Part shown: positions 8,582 through 17,732 of the stretch, one piece after another
Layout: every line of letters begins with the position of its first letter
Position numbering within the stretch: the first letter of the stretch is position 1
Assembly: GCA_934446475.1 (NCBI GenBank)
Contig: CAKSEH010000004.1
Coordinates: forward strand, 1-64,000
Source: an uncultured Eubacteriales bacterium
GTDB taxonomy: Bacteria; Bacillota; Clostridia; Oscillospirales; Acutalibacteraceae
Length of the DNA stretch: 64,000 bases
Direction of reading: 5' to 3'
Notes under the pieces: generated by a model
What the model was told of the DNA's origin: nothing
The model's database searches: none
The model's input: the letters and a program-made list of their open reading frames with translations, nothing else
Program-made: the position numbers and the translations under genes

Positions 8582-10173
8582 TCTGCGTTTCTTCTCCTGA
8601 TATATACTGTTATTCCCACAGCGAGCACTGCAAGCGGAAGAAGGGTTTCAAAAAGAACTCTTATTGTTCTCTTTCCCGACTCCGTAACCTTATCGGAAAA
8701 GCTGGTATCGGTTATCACCTTAGATGTAAAGGTAACGCCTGGTTCGGTTATTCCCGAGGCAAGTTCGGTGCAGGCAAGAACGGTATCCTGATTGTAAAGG
8801 CGGCTGTACTGCGCCCAATCGGACTGGATATACTGAATACTTGAAAAAGCAACTACATAGCTTTTTATTTTCTTATTGTTCTGTGAACTGTCATAAGCAG
8901 TTTTTTCTGCCTTTGCAACGGATACAAACTTACCCTTTTCAGCATTCGGATCATTCCAATCGCTTGCTGCACCGACAGGAGCTTTAGCGGTTGTTTCGGT
9001 TGTAGTCATAACCGTTGTTACATCAATAGCCGTATCGGAGGGTTCGGATGTTGTTATCGGTATATTATATCCCGCTATCGAAACGCCTATATTATCAATG
9101 CCTGCCGACTCATCCGGATAAAGGAAGAGTGTAGTGGGATCCTGTGTTGCGTTGCGGCGATTATCTTCGGTTTCAAACAGAACGCCCTCACCGCAGTTTA
9201 TTCCCCATCTCTTAAGGAAATCGTAAAGGTTCGGCAGTGCAGGACAGGAAGCGTCACCGAAAAAGACAAGTCCTCTGGAGAGCTTTCCGCCGTTTTCGAG
9301 GAACTCAGAAATAACAGTAAGTTCAGACTCCATAAAATCCAGGTTTGCCGAAGCAATAACTACAACATTGCAGTCAGACGGTATTTCATTTACAACGGGG
9401 TCTGAAATTGTTTCTATTTCATAGTTGTTTGACTTTAAAAGCTCAACATAAGCAGAGGTATTATCCGAAGAGGAATGTCCCGTTATAAGGGCGGCTTTTT
9501 TCTGCTGACCGCTTACAACATAAGATATTGCGCCTGTAAGAGCGGTTTCAAGCTTATTTGCGGTTATTGTATAGTAATATCCCGAGCCTGATGTATCCGA
9601 GCTTTCATAAATATCGGAAAAGCCTATCTTCTTGACTCTTTCCTCATCGGAATCATCTTTTTTGGCTGTTACTATTATATCGCCGTATGAAATTTTAAGA
9701 GCGGAATGTTTCGTTGCTATTGCGGAAAATTCCGAACTTTGCGGATCTATAAATTTAACGTTAAGCTTGTTATTATACTTATAGTATTTATTTATCAGAT
9801 TGACCGTCTGATCAAAATACCCCACATCGGCTGCGGAAACGCCGTAATTTTGAGAGTAGTAGTTCATCATTGACGAATAATCGTCCTCCGCTGCGCAAAC
9901 GGTTATATCAACATCTTTATCTATCGATTTAAGATATTTGATATTCTTTTCATTTACCGAATTGACCTTTTCACTCGTCATATCAAATTCAAGATTAACT
10001 CTTTCGGACAAAACGGAAAAGAACACATTAACCACTATTGCCGCCGCAATAACAAGTGCTGTTACAGCTATCGAATAGGTTCCTTTTTTAAGGAGCATTT
10101 TATTTTTGACTTTCTTTGTTTCGGGCGCATTTGAGGTTTCTTCGCCGTTTTGCTTTATTTTATTTTCATCCAT
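8578..10173 (-). CDS. GldG-family ABC transport accessory protein
   Basis: GldG-like auxiliary protein of an ABC-2 transporter, about 531 residues. It has an N-terminal cytoplasmic tail and a transmembrane helix (IAVTALVIAAAIVVNVFF). A large extracytoplasmic domain follows, beginning with the hallmark phrase NLEFDMTSEKVNSVNEKN, and the C-terminus has a second helix and a basic end (VYIRRRNAE). The start is set at ATG 10173, eight bases after AGGAGG. A longer reading from 10197 would overlap the permease stop without a ribosome site. A threonine-rich stretch (TTVMTTTETTAKA) lies in the middle of the outer domain. Substrate unknown. Confidence 0.87.
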   Translation of the reverse strand: MDENKIKQNGEETSNAPETKKVKNKMLLKKGTYSIAVTALVIAAAIVVNVFFSVLSERVNLEFDMTSEKVNSVNEKNIKYLKSIDKDVDITVCAAEDDYSSMMNYYSQNYGVSAADVGYFDQTVNLINKYYKYNNKLNVKFIDPQSSEFSAIATKHSALKISYGDIIVTAKKDDSDEERVKKIGFSDIYESSDTSGSGYYYTITANKLETALTGAISYVVSGQQKKAALITGHSSSDNTSAYVELLKSNNYEIETISDPVVNEIPSDCNVVVIASANLDFMESELTVISEFLENGGKLSRGLVFFGDASCPALPNLYDFLKRWGINCGEGVLFETEDNRRNATQDPTTLFLYPDESAGIDNIGVSIAGYNIPITTSEPSDTAIDVTTVMTTTETTAKAPVGAASDWNDPNAEKGKFVSVAKAEKTAYDSSQNNKKIKSYVVAFSSIQYIQSDWAQYSRLYNQDTVLACTELASGITEPGVTFTSKVITDTSFSDKVTESGKRTIRVLFETLLPLAVLAVGITVYIRRRNAE

Positions 10174-10187
10174 TTCAAAAACCTCCT

Positions 10188-10892
10188 TTAAGCCCATCTT
10201 CTCTTCTCAAGCGAACGGACGGAAAGGAAGAGAAATACCGCCGTTATACTCAGGAAGTAAACTATATCCGGAATTGAGAGAGTTTCGTTTGCAAAGCTTT
10301 CCGACGCTGTGATAAATGCCATTTTCTCGGCGGCTTTTGAAAGCCACGAAATATTTATGAGCGATGCAAAACTGCTCATATAGAGAACTACGATATTTAT
10401 AACAAGTGTGAGTATAGCTGAAATAACCGGACTTTCGGTTAAGGAAGATATAAACTGACCTATTGCAATAAGCGCCGCTCCCAGAAGAAAAACACCGAGC
10501 AATGCATAAAGATATTTGAACAGACTTACATCAACATTTGATTTTATGATTATCTCAAAGATAACCGTAGGTGAAAAGCAGAGCATATAAAGGAAAAATG
10601 CCGCAAGGAACTTTCCGAAAACTATCGATGTGAGTTTTACGGGCGCAGTAAGCAATGCCTGATCGGTCTTCTGGCGGCGGTCCTCACTCATAAGCCTCAT
10701 TGTAAGTATCGGAACGGTAAACACGATAACTATAGACATTGCGCCTATTAAAATATTCTGTATATCGGGCGAACCGTAACCGTAATAATATCCGAAAAAC
10801 ATTGAAAGGAAAAAGAAATATGCCGCAAGCACTATATAGCCTACTGGCGTTTGAAAATAAGACTTGAATTCTCTTTTAAGTATCGCACCCAT
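10188..10892 (-). CDS. ABC-2 type permease (GldF-like)
   Basis: A 234-residue permease with six predicted membrane helices. It starts MGAILKREFKSYFQTPVGYI, the typical opening of the GldF/NosY branch of ABC-2 permeases. The phrase RLMSEDRRQKTDQALLTAP is the conserved cytoplasmic coupling segment of the family. It directly abuts the ATPase gene (shared base at 10892) and precedes GldG. The set most likely forms an exporter or a mechanochemical complex. Gliding itself is a Bacteroidetes trait and is not implied. Confidence 0.9.
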   Translation of the reverse strand: MGAILKREFKSYFQTPVGYIVLAAYFFFLSMFFGYYYGYGSPDIQNILIGAMSIVIVFTVPILTMRLMSEDRRQKTDQALLTAPVKLTSIVFGKFLAAFFLYMLCFSPTVIFEIIIKSNVDVSLFKYLYALLGVFLLGAALIAIGQFISSLTESPVISAILTLVINIVVLYMSSFASLINISWLSKAAEKMAFITASESFANETLSIPDIVYFLSITAVFLFLSVRSLEKRRWA

Positions 10893-11899
10893 TATTTCTG
10901 ATCCTCCTTTTCATCCTTTTGTATTTCCTGTGCACCGTAACCGAGCATTTCTCTTGCTTTTTTGTTGTCTCCCGCCTCGGTAAGACGCAGGAATATATTC
11001 TCAAGAGGAACGGAGTTTGCAGAGAACGAAAGCATCGTCTTCCCTCTTTCGCAAACACGCTTAAACACATCTTCTCTTATGTCAACTCCGGGCTTCGGAG
11101 TTATGCTGAAGTCAACGGAACCTTTCTCCGCTTTTCCGAGACTTACAACACTCTCTACCCCTTTCACCGAAGAAAGAGCTTTGAGCATTTCCGACTCGTC
11201 GCATATAATTCTTGCCTCAATAGAATGATTTTCGGAAAGCTTATACGAGAGATTATCGGGAGTATCATCGGCAATTATTTGACCTTTATTTATTATAATT
11301 ACCCTTTTACATACCGCCTGAATTTCGGTAAGTATATGTGAGGAAAGAATAATAGTGTGGTTTTTGCCGAGCCTTGAAATAAGGTTTCTTATTTCTATTA
11401 TCTGCTTGGGGTCTAATCCTACCGTGGGTTCGTCAAGTATAAGAACGTCGGGATTGCCTACAAGCGCCTGAGCAAAGCCTACCCTTTGCCTGTATCCTTT
11501 TGACAGATTTTTGATAAGTCTGTTTTGAACGGTGTCTATCCTTACAAGCCTCATAATTTCGTTTATATGCGGCTTTTTCGGGAACTTGACTTTTTTAAGG
11601 TCATAAATAAACTCAAGATATTCTCTTACCTTCATATCCGTGTAGAGCGGAGGAAGCTCAGGTAAATATCCTATTCTCTTTTTTACATCCTCAGGGTTAT
11701 CTATTATATTGAAACCGTCCACAGTTACACTGCCGCAGGTCATAGAAAGATATCCCGTTATAATATTCATTATCGTTGATTTTCCTGCGCCGTTAGGCCC
11801 GAGAAAACCGACTATTTCTCCCTTATCTATTGAAAAGTTTACATCATCAACAGCAAGATGAGAACCGTACTTTTTACTCAGTCCGGTAACTTCTATCAT
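10892..11899 (-). CDS. ABC transporter ATP-binding protein (GldA/CcmA-like)
   Basis: Nucleotide-binding subunit for the adjacent GldF-like permease. Walker A GPNGAGKST, signature LSKGYRQR, Walker B VLILDEPTVGLDP and the switch His in ILSSHIL are all present, so the ATPase should be active. A C-terminal ~100-residue extension after the core is typical of this subfamily. The start ATG 11899 follows GGAGG by eight bases. A TTG at 11914 overlaps that ribosome site and was not chosen. It is the first gene of a four-gene operon with its own promoter about 100 nt upstream. Confidence 0.92.
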   Translation of the reverse strand: MIEVTGLSKKYGSHLAVDDVNFSIDKGEIVGFLGPNGAGKSTIMNIITGYLSMTCGSVTVDGFNIIDNPEDVKKRIGYLPELPPLYTDMKVREYLEFIYDLKKVKFPKKPHINEIMRLVRIDTVQNRLIKNLSKGYRQRVGFAQALVGNPDVLILDEPTVGLDPKQIIEIRNLISRLGKNHTIILSSHILTEIQAVCKRVIIINKGQIIADDTPDNLSYKLSENHSIEARIICDESEMLKALSSVKGVESVVSLGKAEKGSVDFSITPKPGVDIREDVFKRVCERGKTMLSFSANSVPLENIFLRLTEAGDNKKAREMLGYGAQEIQKDEKEDQK

Positions 11900-11998
11900 T
11901 CGTTTTTCCTCCAAGTCAGATTATTCTACGTTATAATAATATCAAACAACTTTATACTTTTTGTGAACAAACTATAAAGACAGATATAATACCGTCTT

Positions 11999-12027
11999 AT
12001 TATACTACCGCCGCTTTCTTATATCAA
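11999..12027 (-). promoter_or_regulatory. Sigma-A-type promoter of the Gld-type ABC operon
   Basis: On the minus strand TTGATA (12027-12022) and TATAAT (12004-11999) are 17 nt apart, about 100 nt upstream of the ATPase start. Confidence 0.65.
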
Positions 12028-12055
12028 GTAAAAAATAACAGATTTTAAAATTGCA

Positions 12056-12094
12056 AAAAGATAGCGGGAAAACTGTAAAAATCAGTTCTCCCGC
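12056..12094 (-). terminator. Terminator after the SipL-like gene
   Basis: Minus-strand hairpin with 12-nt arms (12094-12083 and 12075-12064, one mismatch), then TATCTTTTTGC. It lies just past the stop of the DUF3794/LysM gene. Confidence 0.75.
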
Positions 12095-12099
12095 CGGTT

Positions 12100-13629
12100 T
12101 CAGTTCATTGGAACAAGTATCATACGGTCATTTAAAATCGTTTCGCTCTGGATATCGTTTATTTGTTTTATCTGCCCGATGCTTGCGCTGTAACGGTGAG
12201 CTATATCCCAGACCTTTTCACCGCTTTGTGCGAAGTAAATAGTCATAGCGGAACGGTTTTTCCTTGCAAGCGGTTTTTCACAGTCGCTTTTTATTCCCGT
12301 TACGACCGATACCGTTTCGCATCTGCACAGTGCGCCCGATATATTTAGTTCTATTCTCACCTCTGCGCTGTCTGCTCCGGTTAAGGTATAGCTTGCAGAG
12401 CTGACGGTTATAAACGGATTAAATTTGATTTCGCCCTTTTCATCGATATTAAGACTGTATTCAAAGTCTATCGGTTTTTCGCACAAAAACGGCATATTAT
12501 CCGTATCATAGACTATCATTGTAACAGTAACCGTACCGTTTATCGATATTTTTCCGTCTGCGGCAGAGCTGTTTGACACCTTAACATCACACCACATATC
12601 CGCAACGGACGAAACTCCCGAACTTTGAAATTCTATATTTTTCTTGCAGACAAAGCTCTCATTGATGTTCTTGCAAAGCTTTTCAAAAAGCACATTTTGC
12701 TTTTCGACTGTACACTCATATTTTTTTGAGTATGCGTCAAGTATAACGGGAACATCATTGTCACAGGAGCTTTCGCAGCGTATCATAAGCTTACTGTCCA
12801 CCTTAAGGCAGCGGCTCTCACCGGAATCGGTCGGCTTTACGGTTATCTCAAGATAAGATACCTGTGCGCAGGTGTCGACTATACATTCTTCACTGAGACT
12901 TTCGATTTCTATTATCTGGCTGAACGGTATTGTTGAACGGACCGTTTGCAAAACTCCGTCCGACGTGCAGCAAAGTGCCGTTACCGCAAGCTCGCCTTTA
13001 ACAACTGCTTTACCCGAAAGTATTTTGGTTTCTTTTATGAGCGTCTGAGCGTCATATCTCACAACCGAGCTTACAGGCTGCTGATTTTCGCCGAGGTCTA
13101 TCTCTTCATCTATCATAAGATACTTTTCGGCACATCCTACGGGTGATGTTGCCGGCGCAGCGCCTCTGAGCAATTCAATATCCGGATCATCTATATCCGA
13201 TATTACATCACAGCCCTTTCTCATAATGAGGGAAACATATATTCCGCAAGCGCCGTGAATATCGATTTTTCTGCTTGTTACGGCTCGGCAATTTATGTAT
13301 TCGCACCTTACATTTGCATTTAAAATCGTATTTTCCGTATCTACATCGCTTTCGAAAATCTTTTGGAACGGATACTGATATTCATAAGAGCATATCCTGC
13401 CGTTTTCGCCGCAATAGATAACGGTAACGGTAACCGTGCCGTCGATATTTATATTTCTGCCGCTCATTCCTTTAGCCGATATTCTCGGCACTGCCCTGCA
13501 CTTGATAATTTTATTTATATCAGGGTAGTAATCCGGCAGGGAAAAATCAACGTCTATAGGTTGCTCTGCCGAGCTGTTGTATATTTTTTCTTTAGTAAGT
13601 ACCTGCGTTTTCAAGCTCTTTTGTTCCAT
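12100..13629 (-). CDS. DUF3794 (SPOCS) and LysM protein, SipL-like spore coat assembly factor
   Basis: A protein of 509 residues with repeated DUF3794/SPOCS modules. The first contains DVDFSLPDYYPDINKIIKC, and the pattern I(N/D)GTVTVTVI recurs at about residues 65 and 365. A C-terminal LysM domain follows from about residue 460 (VWDIAHRYSASIGQIKQIN). This architecture and length match clostridial SipL, which binds SpoIVA and recruits the coat and cortex machinery around the forespore. SpoIVA is not in this window. The start ATG 13629 follows GGAG; an ATG 18 bases upstream has no ribosome site. The gene is monocistronic with its own terminator. I could not read a convincing sporulation sigma-factor promoter. 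Confidence 0.87.
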   Translation of the reverse strand: MEQKSLKTQVLTKEKIYNSSAEQPIDVDFSLPDYYPDINKIIKCRAVPRISAKGMSGRNINIDGTVTVTVIYCGENGRICSYEYQYPFQKIFESDVDTENTILNANVRCEYINCRAVTSRKIDIHGACGIYVSLIMRKGCDVISDIDDPDIELLRGAAPATSPVGCAEKYLMIDEEIDLGENQQPVSSVVRYDAQTLIKETKILSGKAVVKGELAVTALCCTSDGVLQTVRSTIPFSQIIEIESLSEECIVDTCAQVSYLEITVKPTDSGESRCLKVDSKLMIRCESSCDNDVPVILDAYSKKYECTVEKQNVLFEKLCKNINESFVCKKNIEFQSSGVSSVADMWCDVKVSNSSAADGKISINGTVTVTMIVYDTDNMPFLCEKPIDFEYSLNIDEKGEIKFNPFITVSSASYTLTGADSAEVRIELNISGALCRCETVSVVTGIKSDCEKPLARKNRSAMTIYFAQSGEKVWDIAHRYSASIGQIKQINDIQSETILNDRMILVPMN

Positions 13630-13647
13630 ACCGTGCACACTCCACAT

Positions 13648-14001
13648 TCTTTTTTATTAAATATTATTCCGTAGGTCCTTAAATTATACCTGTTTAAGGA
13701 GAAACAAAAGAATACGATATAACCCCTCCTCTACTGTATATCGCTTAAATTCCGATTGTTGAAAAAATCTCAAAACAGTATTATGATAAGCTGATGGGAG
13801 AAAGACTGCCAATTTAGAAAAAACGAAGTTTGAGAACGAACTTTATGACCCGAATGAAAATGTTACCGTCAAACAATTTTGGATCAAACTGTAATTTAAA
13901 TCACATAGGAAACGGTTCTATTGTTATAAAAGCTTGCTTTTAAATTTTTACACTTACTCGGAGTAAAGTTTTAAAACAGGAATACATAAGCTGAAATACA
14001 C
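13648..14001. other. Non-coding interval upstream of the SipL-like gene
   Basis: About 350 nt without a supported gene. Its minus strand must hold the SipL-like promoter, but no clear -35/-10 pair was found. The plus strand contains a 34-codon open stretch (13790-13894) with no usable start codon; it may be a remnant or chance. Confidence 0.5.
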
Positions 14002-14038
14002 AAAAGCGCCATTACAGTTTTGTTAACTGTAATGGCGC
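14002..14038 (-). terminator. Terminator of the ABC exporter operon
   Basis: Perfect 14-nt arms (14038-14025 and 14019-14006) with a 5-nt loop, then TTTTG on the minus strand, immediately after the exporter stop. Confidence 0.88.
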
Positions 14039-14046
14039 AAAATAAT

Positions 14047-15996
14047 TTATTCAAGCTCAAAGGCTCCGGTGTAAAGCTGATAATAGGTTCCGTGTTGAGC
14101 TATAAGGTCATTGTGGCTGCCACGCTCTATTATTCTGCCGTGGTCAAGCACCATAATAACATCGGAATTTTTAACGGTTGAGAGTCTGTGAGCGATAACG
14201 AATACCGTTCTGCCCTCCATAAGCTTATCCATACCCCTTTGAACTATAGCTTCGGTTCTGGTATCTATTGAAGAGGTGGCCTCGTCAAGTATCATAACCG
14301 GCGGGTCGGCAACGGCAGCTCTTGCTATTGCTATTAACTGTCTTTGACCCTGAGAAAGGTTGGAGCCGTTATTTGAAAGTTCGGTGTTATAGCCGTCAGG
14401 CAGGCGGGAAATAAAGTCATCCGCACCCGCAAGTTTTGCTGCCGATATACACTCGTCGTCGGTTGCATCAAGATTGCCGTAACGGATATTTTCCATAACC
14501 GTTCCCGTAAACAGGTTGGTTTCCTGCAAAACGATACCGAGCGAACGGCGAAGATCCGATTTCTTTATTTTATTTATATTTATGCCGTCATATCGAATCT
14601 TACCGTCGGCAATATCATAAAATCGGTTTATAAGATTTGTTATTGTTGTTTTGCCGGCTCCCGTAGCTCCTACGAAAGCAACCTTTTGACCGGGTTCGGC
14701 ATAAACCGAAACATCGTGCAGAACATCCTTGCCCTCAACATAGCCGAAGTCGACATCTACCATTCTGACATCGCCCTTAAGCGGAGTGTAAGTTACCGAA
14801 CCGTCGGCAGAATGTGGATGCTTCCAAGCCCATTTACCCGTATGCTTATCCGATTCGGTAATGTTTCCGTTTTGGTCTATTCTGCAGTTTACAAGGGTTA
14901 CATAACCGTCATCGTCCTCGGGTTTTTCATCCATAATCGAAAAGATACGCTGTGCTCCGGCAAGACCCATTACGATCGAGTTTATTTGCTGTGAAAACTG
15001 ATTTAAATTACCGGTGAACTGTTTCGTCATATTAAGAAAAGGAACGATGATATCTATTGAGAGCACCGTTACACCCGTAAAAATCGACGAAATTCCGATA
15101 TTCGGAACTTTTGCAAGCAAAAGCACACCGCCGAGGGTTGCGCAAAGAACATAAAGAACATTGCCTATATTCATAATTATAGGTCCGAGAGCGTTGGCAT
15201 AGGCGTGAGCTTTAAAACCGTCCGAATAAAGTTCTTCATTTACTTTATCGAAATCTTTTTTAGCTTCTTCCTCGTGACAAAATACCTTAATTACCTTTTG
15301 ACCGTTCATCATTTCCTGCATAAATCCTTCGGTTTTACCTACGGATTTCTGCTGACGAACGAAGTATTTTGCAGAGCCGCCGCCTATTTTTTTAGAAACA
15401 TAAAACATTGCCGCAACTCCGAGAAGCACCGCAAGCGTTATCCACACGCTGTACCAAATCATAATCCCGAACACTGTGATTACTATTATTCCGGATTGAA
15501 GCATTTGCGGCAGCGACTGAGAAACGAGCTGACGGAGAGTATCGATATCATTTGTATAATAACTCATAATATCGCCGTGTTTATGAGTATCGAAATACTT
15601 AATGGGAAGATTCTGCATACCGTCAAACATCTTCCTGCGAAGTTTGCAGAGAAAACCTTGAGTTATATAAGCCATAAGCTGACTGTACGCCGTCATAAAA
15701 GCAATGGACAGCACATAAAGGACTATAAGAATTCCTATAAGCGGCAATATCTGTTCTTTAGCCTGCGCCCAGCTTCCCTTGGCGGCAAGAGTATCGGTTA
15801 CGACTTTAAGGACTTTCTGAGTAAATATTGAAGGGATAGATGAAACAGCTGCCGAGAAAATAATGCAAAAAACCGTTATGGGAGCAAGCACGGGATAGGA
15901 GCTGAAAAGGAGCTTGACTATTCTTTTCAGCGCACCCGTATCGATTTTTCTGCCCGAAGGCAAAGGAGCTTTACGAAGGTTATTTTTACTGTTCAT
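14047..15996 (-). CDS. ABC exporter half-transporter, catalytically canonical subunit
   Basis: A multidrug-type half-transporter of 649 residues with six transmembrane helices followed by an ATPase domain. The ATPase motifs are canonical: Walker A GATGAGKTT, signature LSQGQRQ, Walker B VMILDEATSSID with the catalytic Glu, and switch FVIAHRLST. An insertion of roughly 50 residues between membrane and ATPase domains carries a W/H-rich stretch (GKWAWKHPHSADGS). The start ATG 15996 lies eight bases after GGAGG and overlaps the stop of the partner gene by 11 nt. With that partner it should form a heterodimeric exporter of the BmrCD/LmrCD/TM287-288 type. Substrate unknown. Confidence 0.92.
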   Translation of the reverse strand: MNSKNNLRKAPLPSGRKIDTGALKRIVKLLFSSYPVLAPITVFCIIFSAAVSSIPSIFTQKVLKVVTDTLAAKGSWAQAKEQILPLIGILIVLYVLSIAFMTAYSQLMAYITQGFLCKLRRKMFDGMQNLPIKYFDTHKHGDIMSYYTNDIDTLRQLVSQSLPQMLQSGIIVITVFGIMIWYSVWITLAVLLGVAAMFYVSKKIGGGSAKYFVRQQKSVGKTEGFMQEMMNGQKVIKVFCHEEEAKKDFDKVNEELYSDGFKAHAYANALGPIIMNIGNVLYVLCATLGGVLLLAKVPNIGISSIFTGVTVLSIDIIVPFLNMTKQFTGNLNQFSQQINSIVMGLAGAQRIFSIMDEKPEDDDGYVTLVNCRIDQNGNITESDKHTGKWAWKHPHSADGSVTYTPLKGDVRMVDVDFGYVEGKDVLHDVSVYAEPGQKVAFVGATGAGKTTITNLINRFYDIADGKIRYDGININKIKKSDLRRSLGIVLQETNLFTGTVMENIRYGNLDATDDECISAAKLAGADDFISRLPDGYNTELSNNGSNLSQGQRQLIAIARAAVADPPVMILDEATSSIDTRTEAIVQRGMDKLMEGRTVFVIAHRLSTVKNSDVIMVLDHGRIIERGSHNDLIAQHGTYYQLYTGAFELE

Positions 15997-17731
15997 TTGT
16001 CTTACCTCCGTTCGTTTGCTGTTCGTATACCTCACGGTAAATTTCTGACCTTGCGAGCAGCTCGGAATGAGTTCCGACATCGCTTATGCTGCCGTTATCC
16101 ATAACGACTATCATATCCGCTTCCTCAACCGAGGATATACGCTGCGCAATTATGATTTTTGTTGTATCCGGTATAAAAGACTTAAGACCTGCTCTTATAA
16201 GCATATCGGTTTTCGTATCAACAGCGCTTGTGGAATCGTCAAGAATCAGTATCTTCGGATTTTTAAGAAGCGCACGGGCTATACAAAGTCTCTGCTTTTG
16301 TCCGCCTGAAACATTGGTGCCGCCCTGTTCGATATAAGTGTCGTACTTATCGGGAAAGCTTTCAACAAAGTCATCCGCCTGAGCAAGTTTGCAGGCCTCT
16401 GTTATCTGCTCATCGGTGGCGTTTTCATTGCCCCAACGCAGATTTTCTTTTATCGTACCCGAAAAAAGAGTGTTTTTCTGCAAAACCACGGCAACAGCAT
16501 TTCTCAGAGACTCAATATCGTAATTCCTCACATCGACTCCACCGACCTTAACGCTTCCGCAGCTTACATCATAAAGTCTCGGTATAAGCTGGACAAGCGA
16601 AGATTTGCTTGAGCCTGTGCCGCCGATGATCCCGACCGTCATACCAGATTTAATATGCAGATTTATTTTACTGAGTGCATATTTCTTTCCCTTTTCGGAA
16701 TATTTGAAGCTGACATCTTCAAAATCAACAGATCCGTCGCTTACCGAAGTTACGGCATTTTCGGGATTTGATATCGAGGGTTTTTCTTCAAGTACTTCAA
16801 CTATTCGCTTCATTGATTCCGCAGACATAGTTATCATTACATAAATCATTGAAAGCATCATAAGCTGAACGAGGATCTGAAAGCCGTAAGTGAGCATAGC
16901 GGTTATTTCTCCGACATTTGTCGTGACTCCGCCGGACTCTATTATAAGCTTTGCGCCCACAAGCAATACAAATACAAGGTTAAAGTAAACACACGCCTGC
17001 ATAAGCGGCATATTAAAGGCAACTATACGCTCGGCAAATGTAAAGTCTTTTCTGATGTTTTCCGCCGCTGTGCCGAACTTTTTCTTCTCGTATTCCTCTC
17101 TTGAGAATCCTTTTACAACACGCATACCACGGACATTTTCTTCTATAGATTCATTCAAGCGGTCATACTTTTTAAAAACGCTCCTGAACGCAGGCATTGC
17201 TTTTTTGCCTATTATTATAAGTCCGAAAAGCAAGACCGGAATTATAACCACAAAACTCGTTGCAAGCGCTCCGCCCATAACATAAGCCATAACTATTGAA
17301 AAGATAAGAAGCAGCGGTGCCCTTACGGCTATTCTTATTATCATCATATAAGCAAGCTGAACGTTATTGACATCGGTGGTCATACGGGTCACAAGCGATG
17401 ACGATGAGAACTTATCTATATTTGAAAACGAATAGCCCTGAACCTTATAAAAAAGGTCGTGCCTTAAATTCTTTGCAAAGCCTGCTGAAGCCTTTGCCGA
17501 GGTATAACCCGCAATGCCGCCGCAGCAAAGCGACAGGACAGCCATAAATATAAGCAGTCCGCCGATTTTAAGAATAACCGAAATAGGTTCCCCTGCCTGA
17601 ACTTTATTAACAAGGCTTGAGGTTATAAAAGGTATAACCGACTCTATCAGCGCTTCGCCTATTATAAAAATAAGCGTAAGCACAGTTGCCTTTTTATATT
17701 CCCTTATACAGGACATAAATTTTTTCAGCAT
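15986..17731 (-). CDS. ABC exporter half-transporter, degenerate-site subunit
   Basis: First half of the heterodimeric exporter, 581 residues, six transmembrane helices plus an ATPase domain. The ATPase motifs deviate as expected for the non-catalytic site donor. Walker A reads GGTGSSKSS, the residue after Walker B is Asp rather than Glu (ILILDDSTSAVDT), and the switch histidine is replaced by Gln (IIIAQRISSV). The signature VSGGQKQR is intact and would complete the partner's active site. The start ATG 17731 follows GGAGGAG; a longer reading would overlap the MarR gene. It is co-transcribed with the MarR gene two bases upstream. Confidence 0.92.
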   Translation of the reverse strand: MLKKFMSCIREYKKATVLTLIFIIGEALIESVIPFITSSLVNKVQAGEPISVILKIGGLLIFMAVLSLCCGGIAGYTSAKASAGFAKNLRHDLFYKVQGYSFSNIDKFSSSSLVTRMTTDVNNVQLAYMMIIRIAVRAPLLLIFSIVMAYVMGGALATSFVVIIPVLLFGLIIIGKKAMPAFRSVFKKYDRLNESIEENVRGMRVVKGFSREEYEKKKFGTAAENIRKDFTFAERIVAFNMPLMQACVYFNLVFVLLVGAKLIIESGGVTTNVGEITAMLTYGFQILVQLMMLSMIYVMITMSAESMKRIVEVLEEKPSISNPENAVTSVSDGSVDFEDVSFKYSEKGKKYALSKINLHIKSGMTVGIIGGTGSSKSSLVQLIPRLYDVSCGSVKVGGVDVRNYDIESLRNAVAVVLQKNTLFSGTIKENLRWGNENATDEQITEACKLAQADDFVESFPDKYDTYIEQGGTNVSGGQKQRLCIARALLKNPKILILDDSTSAVDTKTDMLIRAGLKSFIPDTTKIIIAQRISSVEEADMIVVMDNGSISDVGTHSELLARSEIYREVYEQQTNGGKTNEQ

Positions 17732-17732
17732 T

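Noticed and set aside
7013..12027. Interpreting the Gld-like genes as gliding motility
   Set aside because: Only the ABC-like parts are present; the other gliding and type IX secretion genes of Bacteroidetes are missing.
15205..15831. A 208-codon plus-strand open frame inside the ABC exporter
   Set aside because: Antisense to a clear transporter gene, no ribosome site, no recognisable domain.
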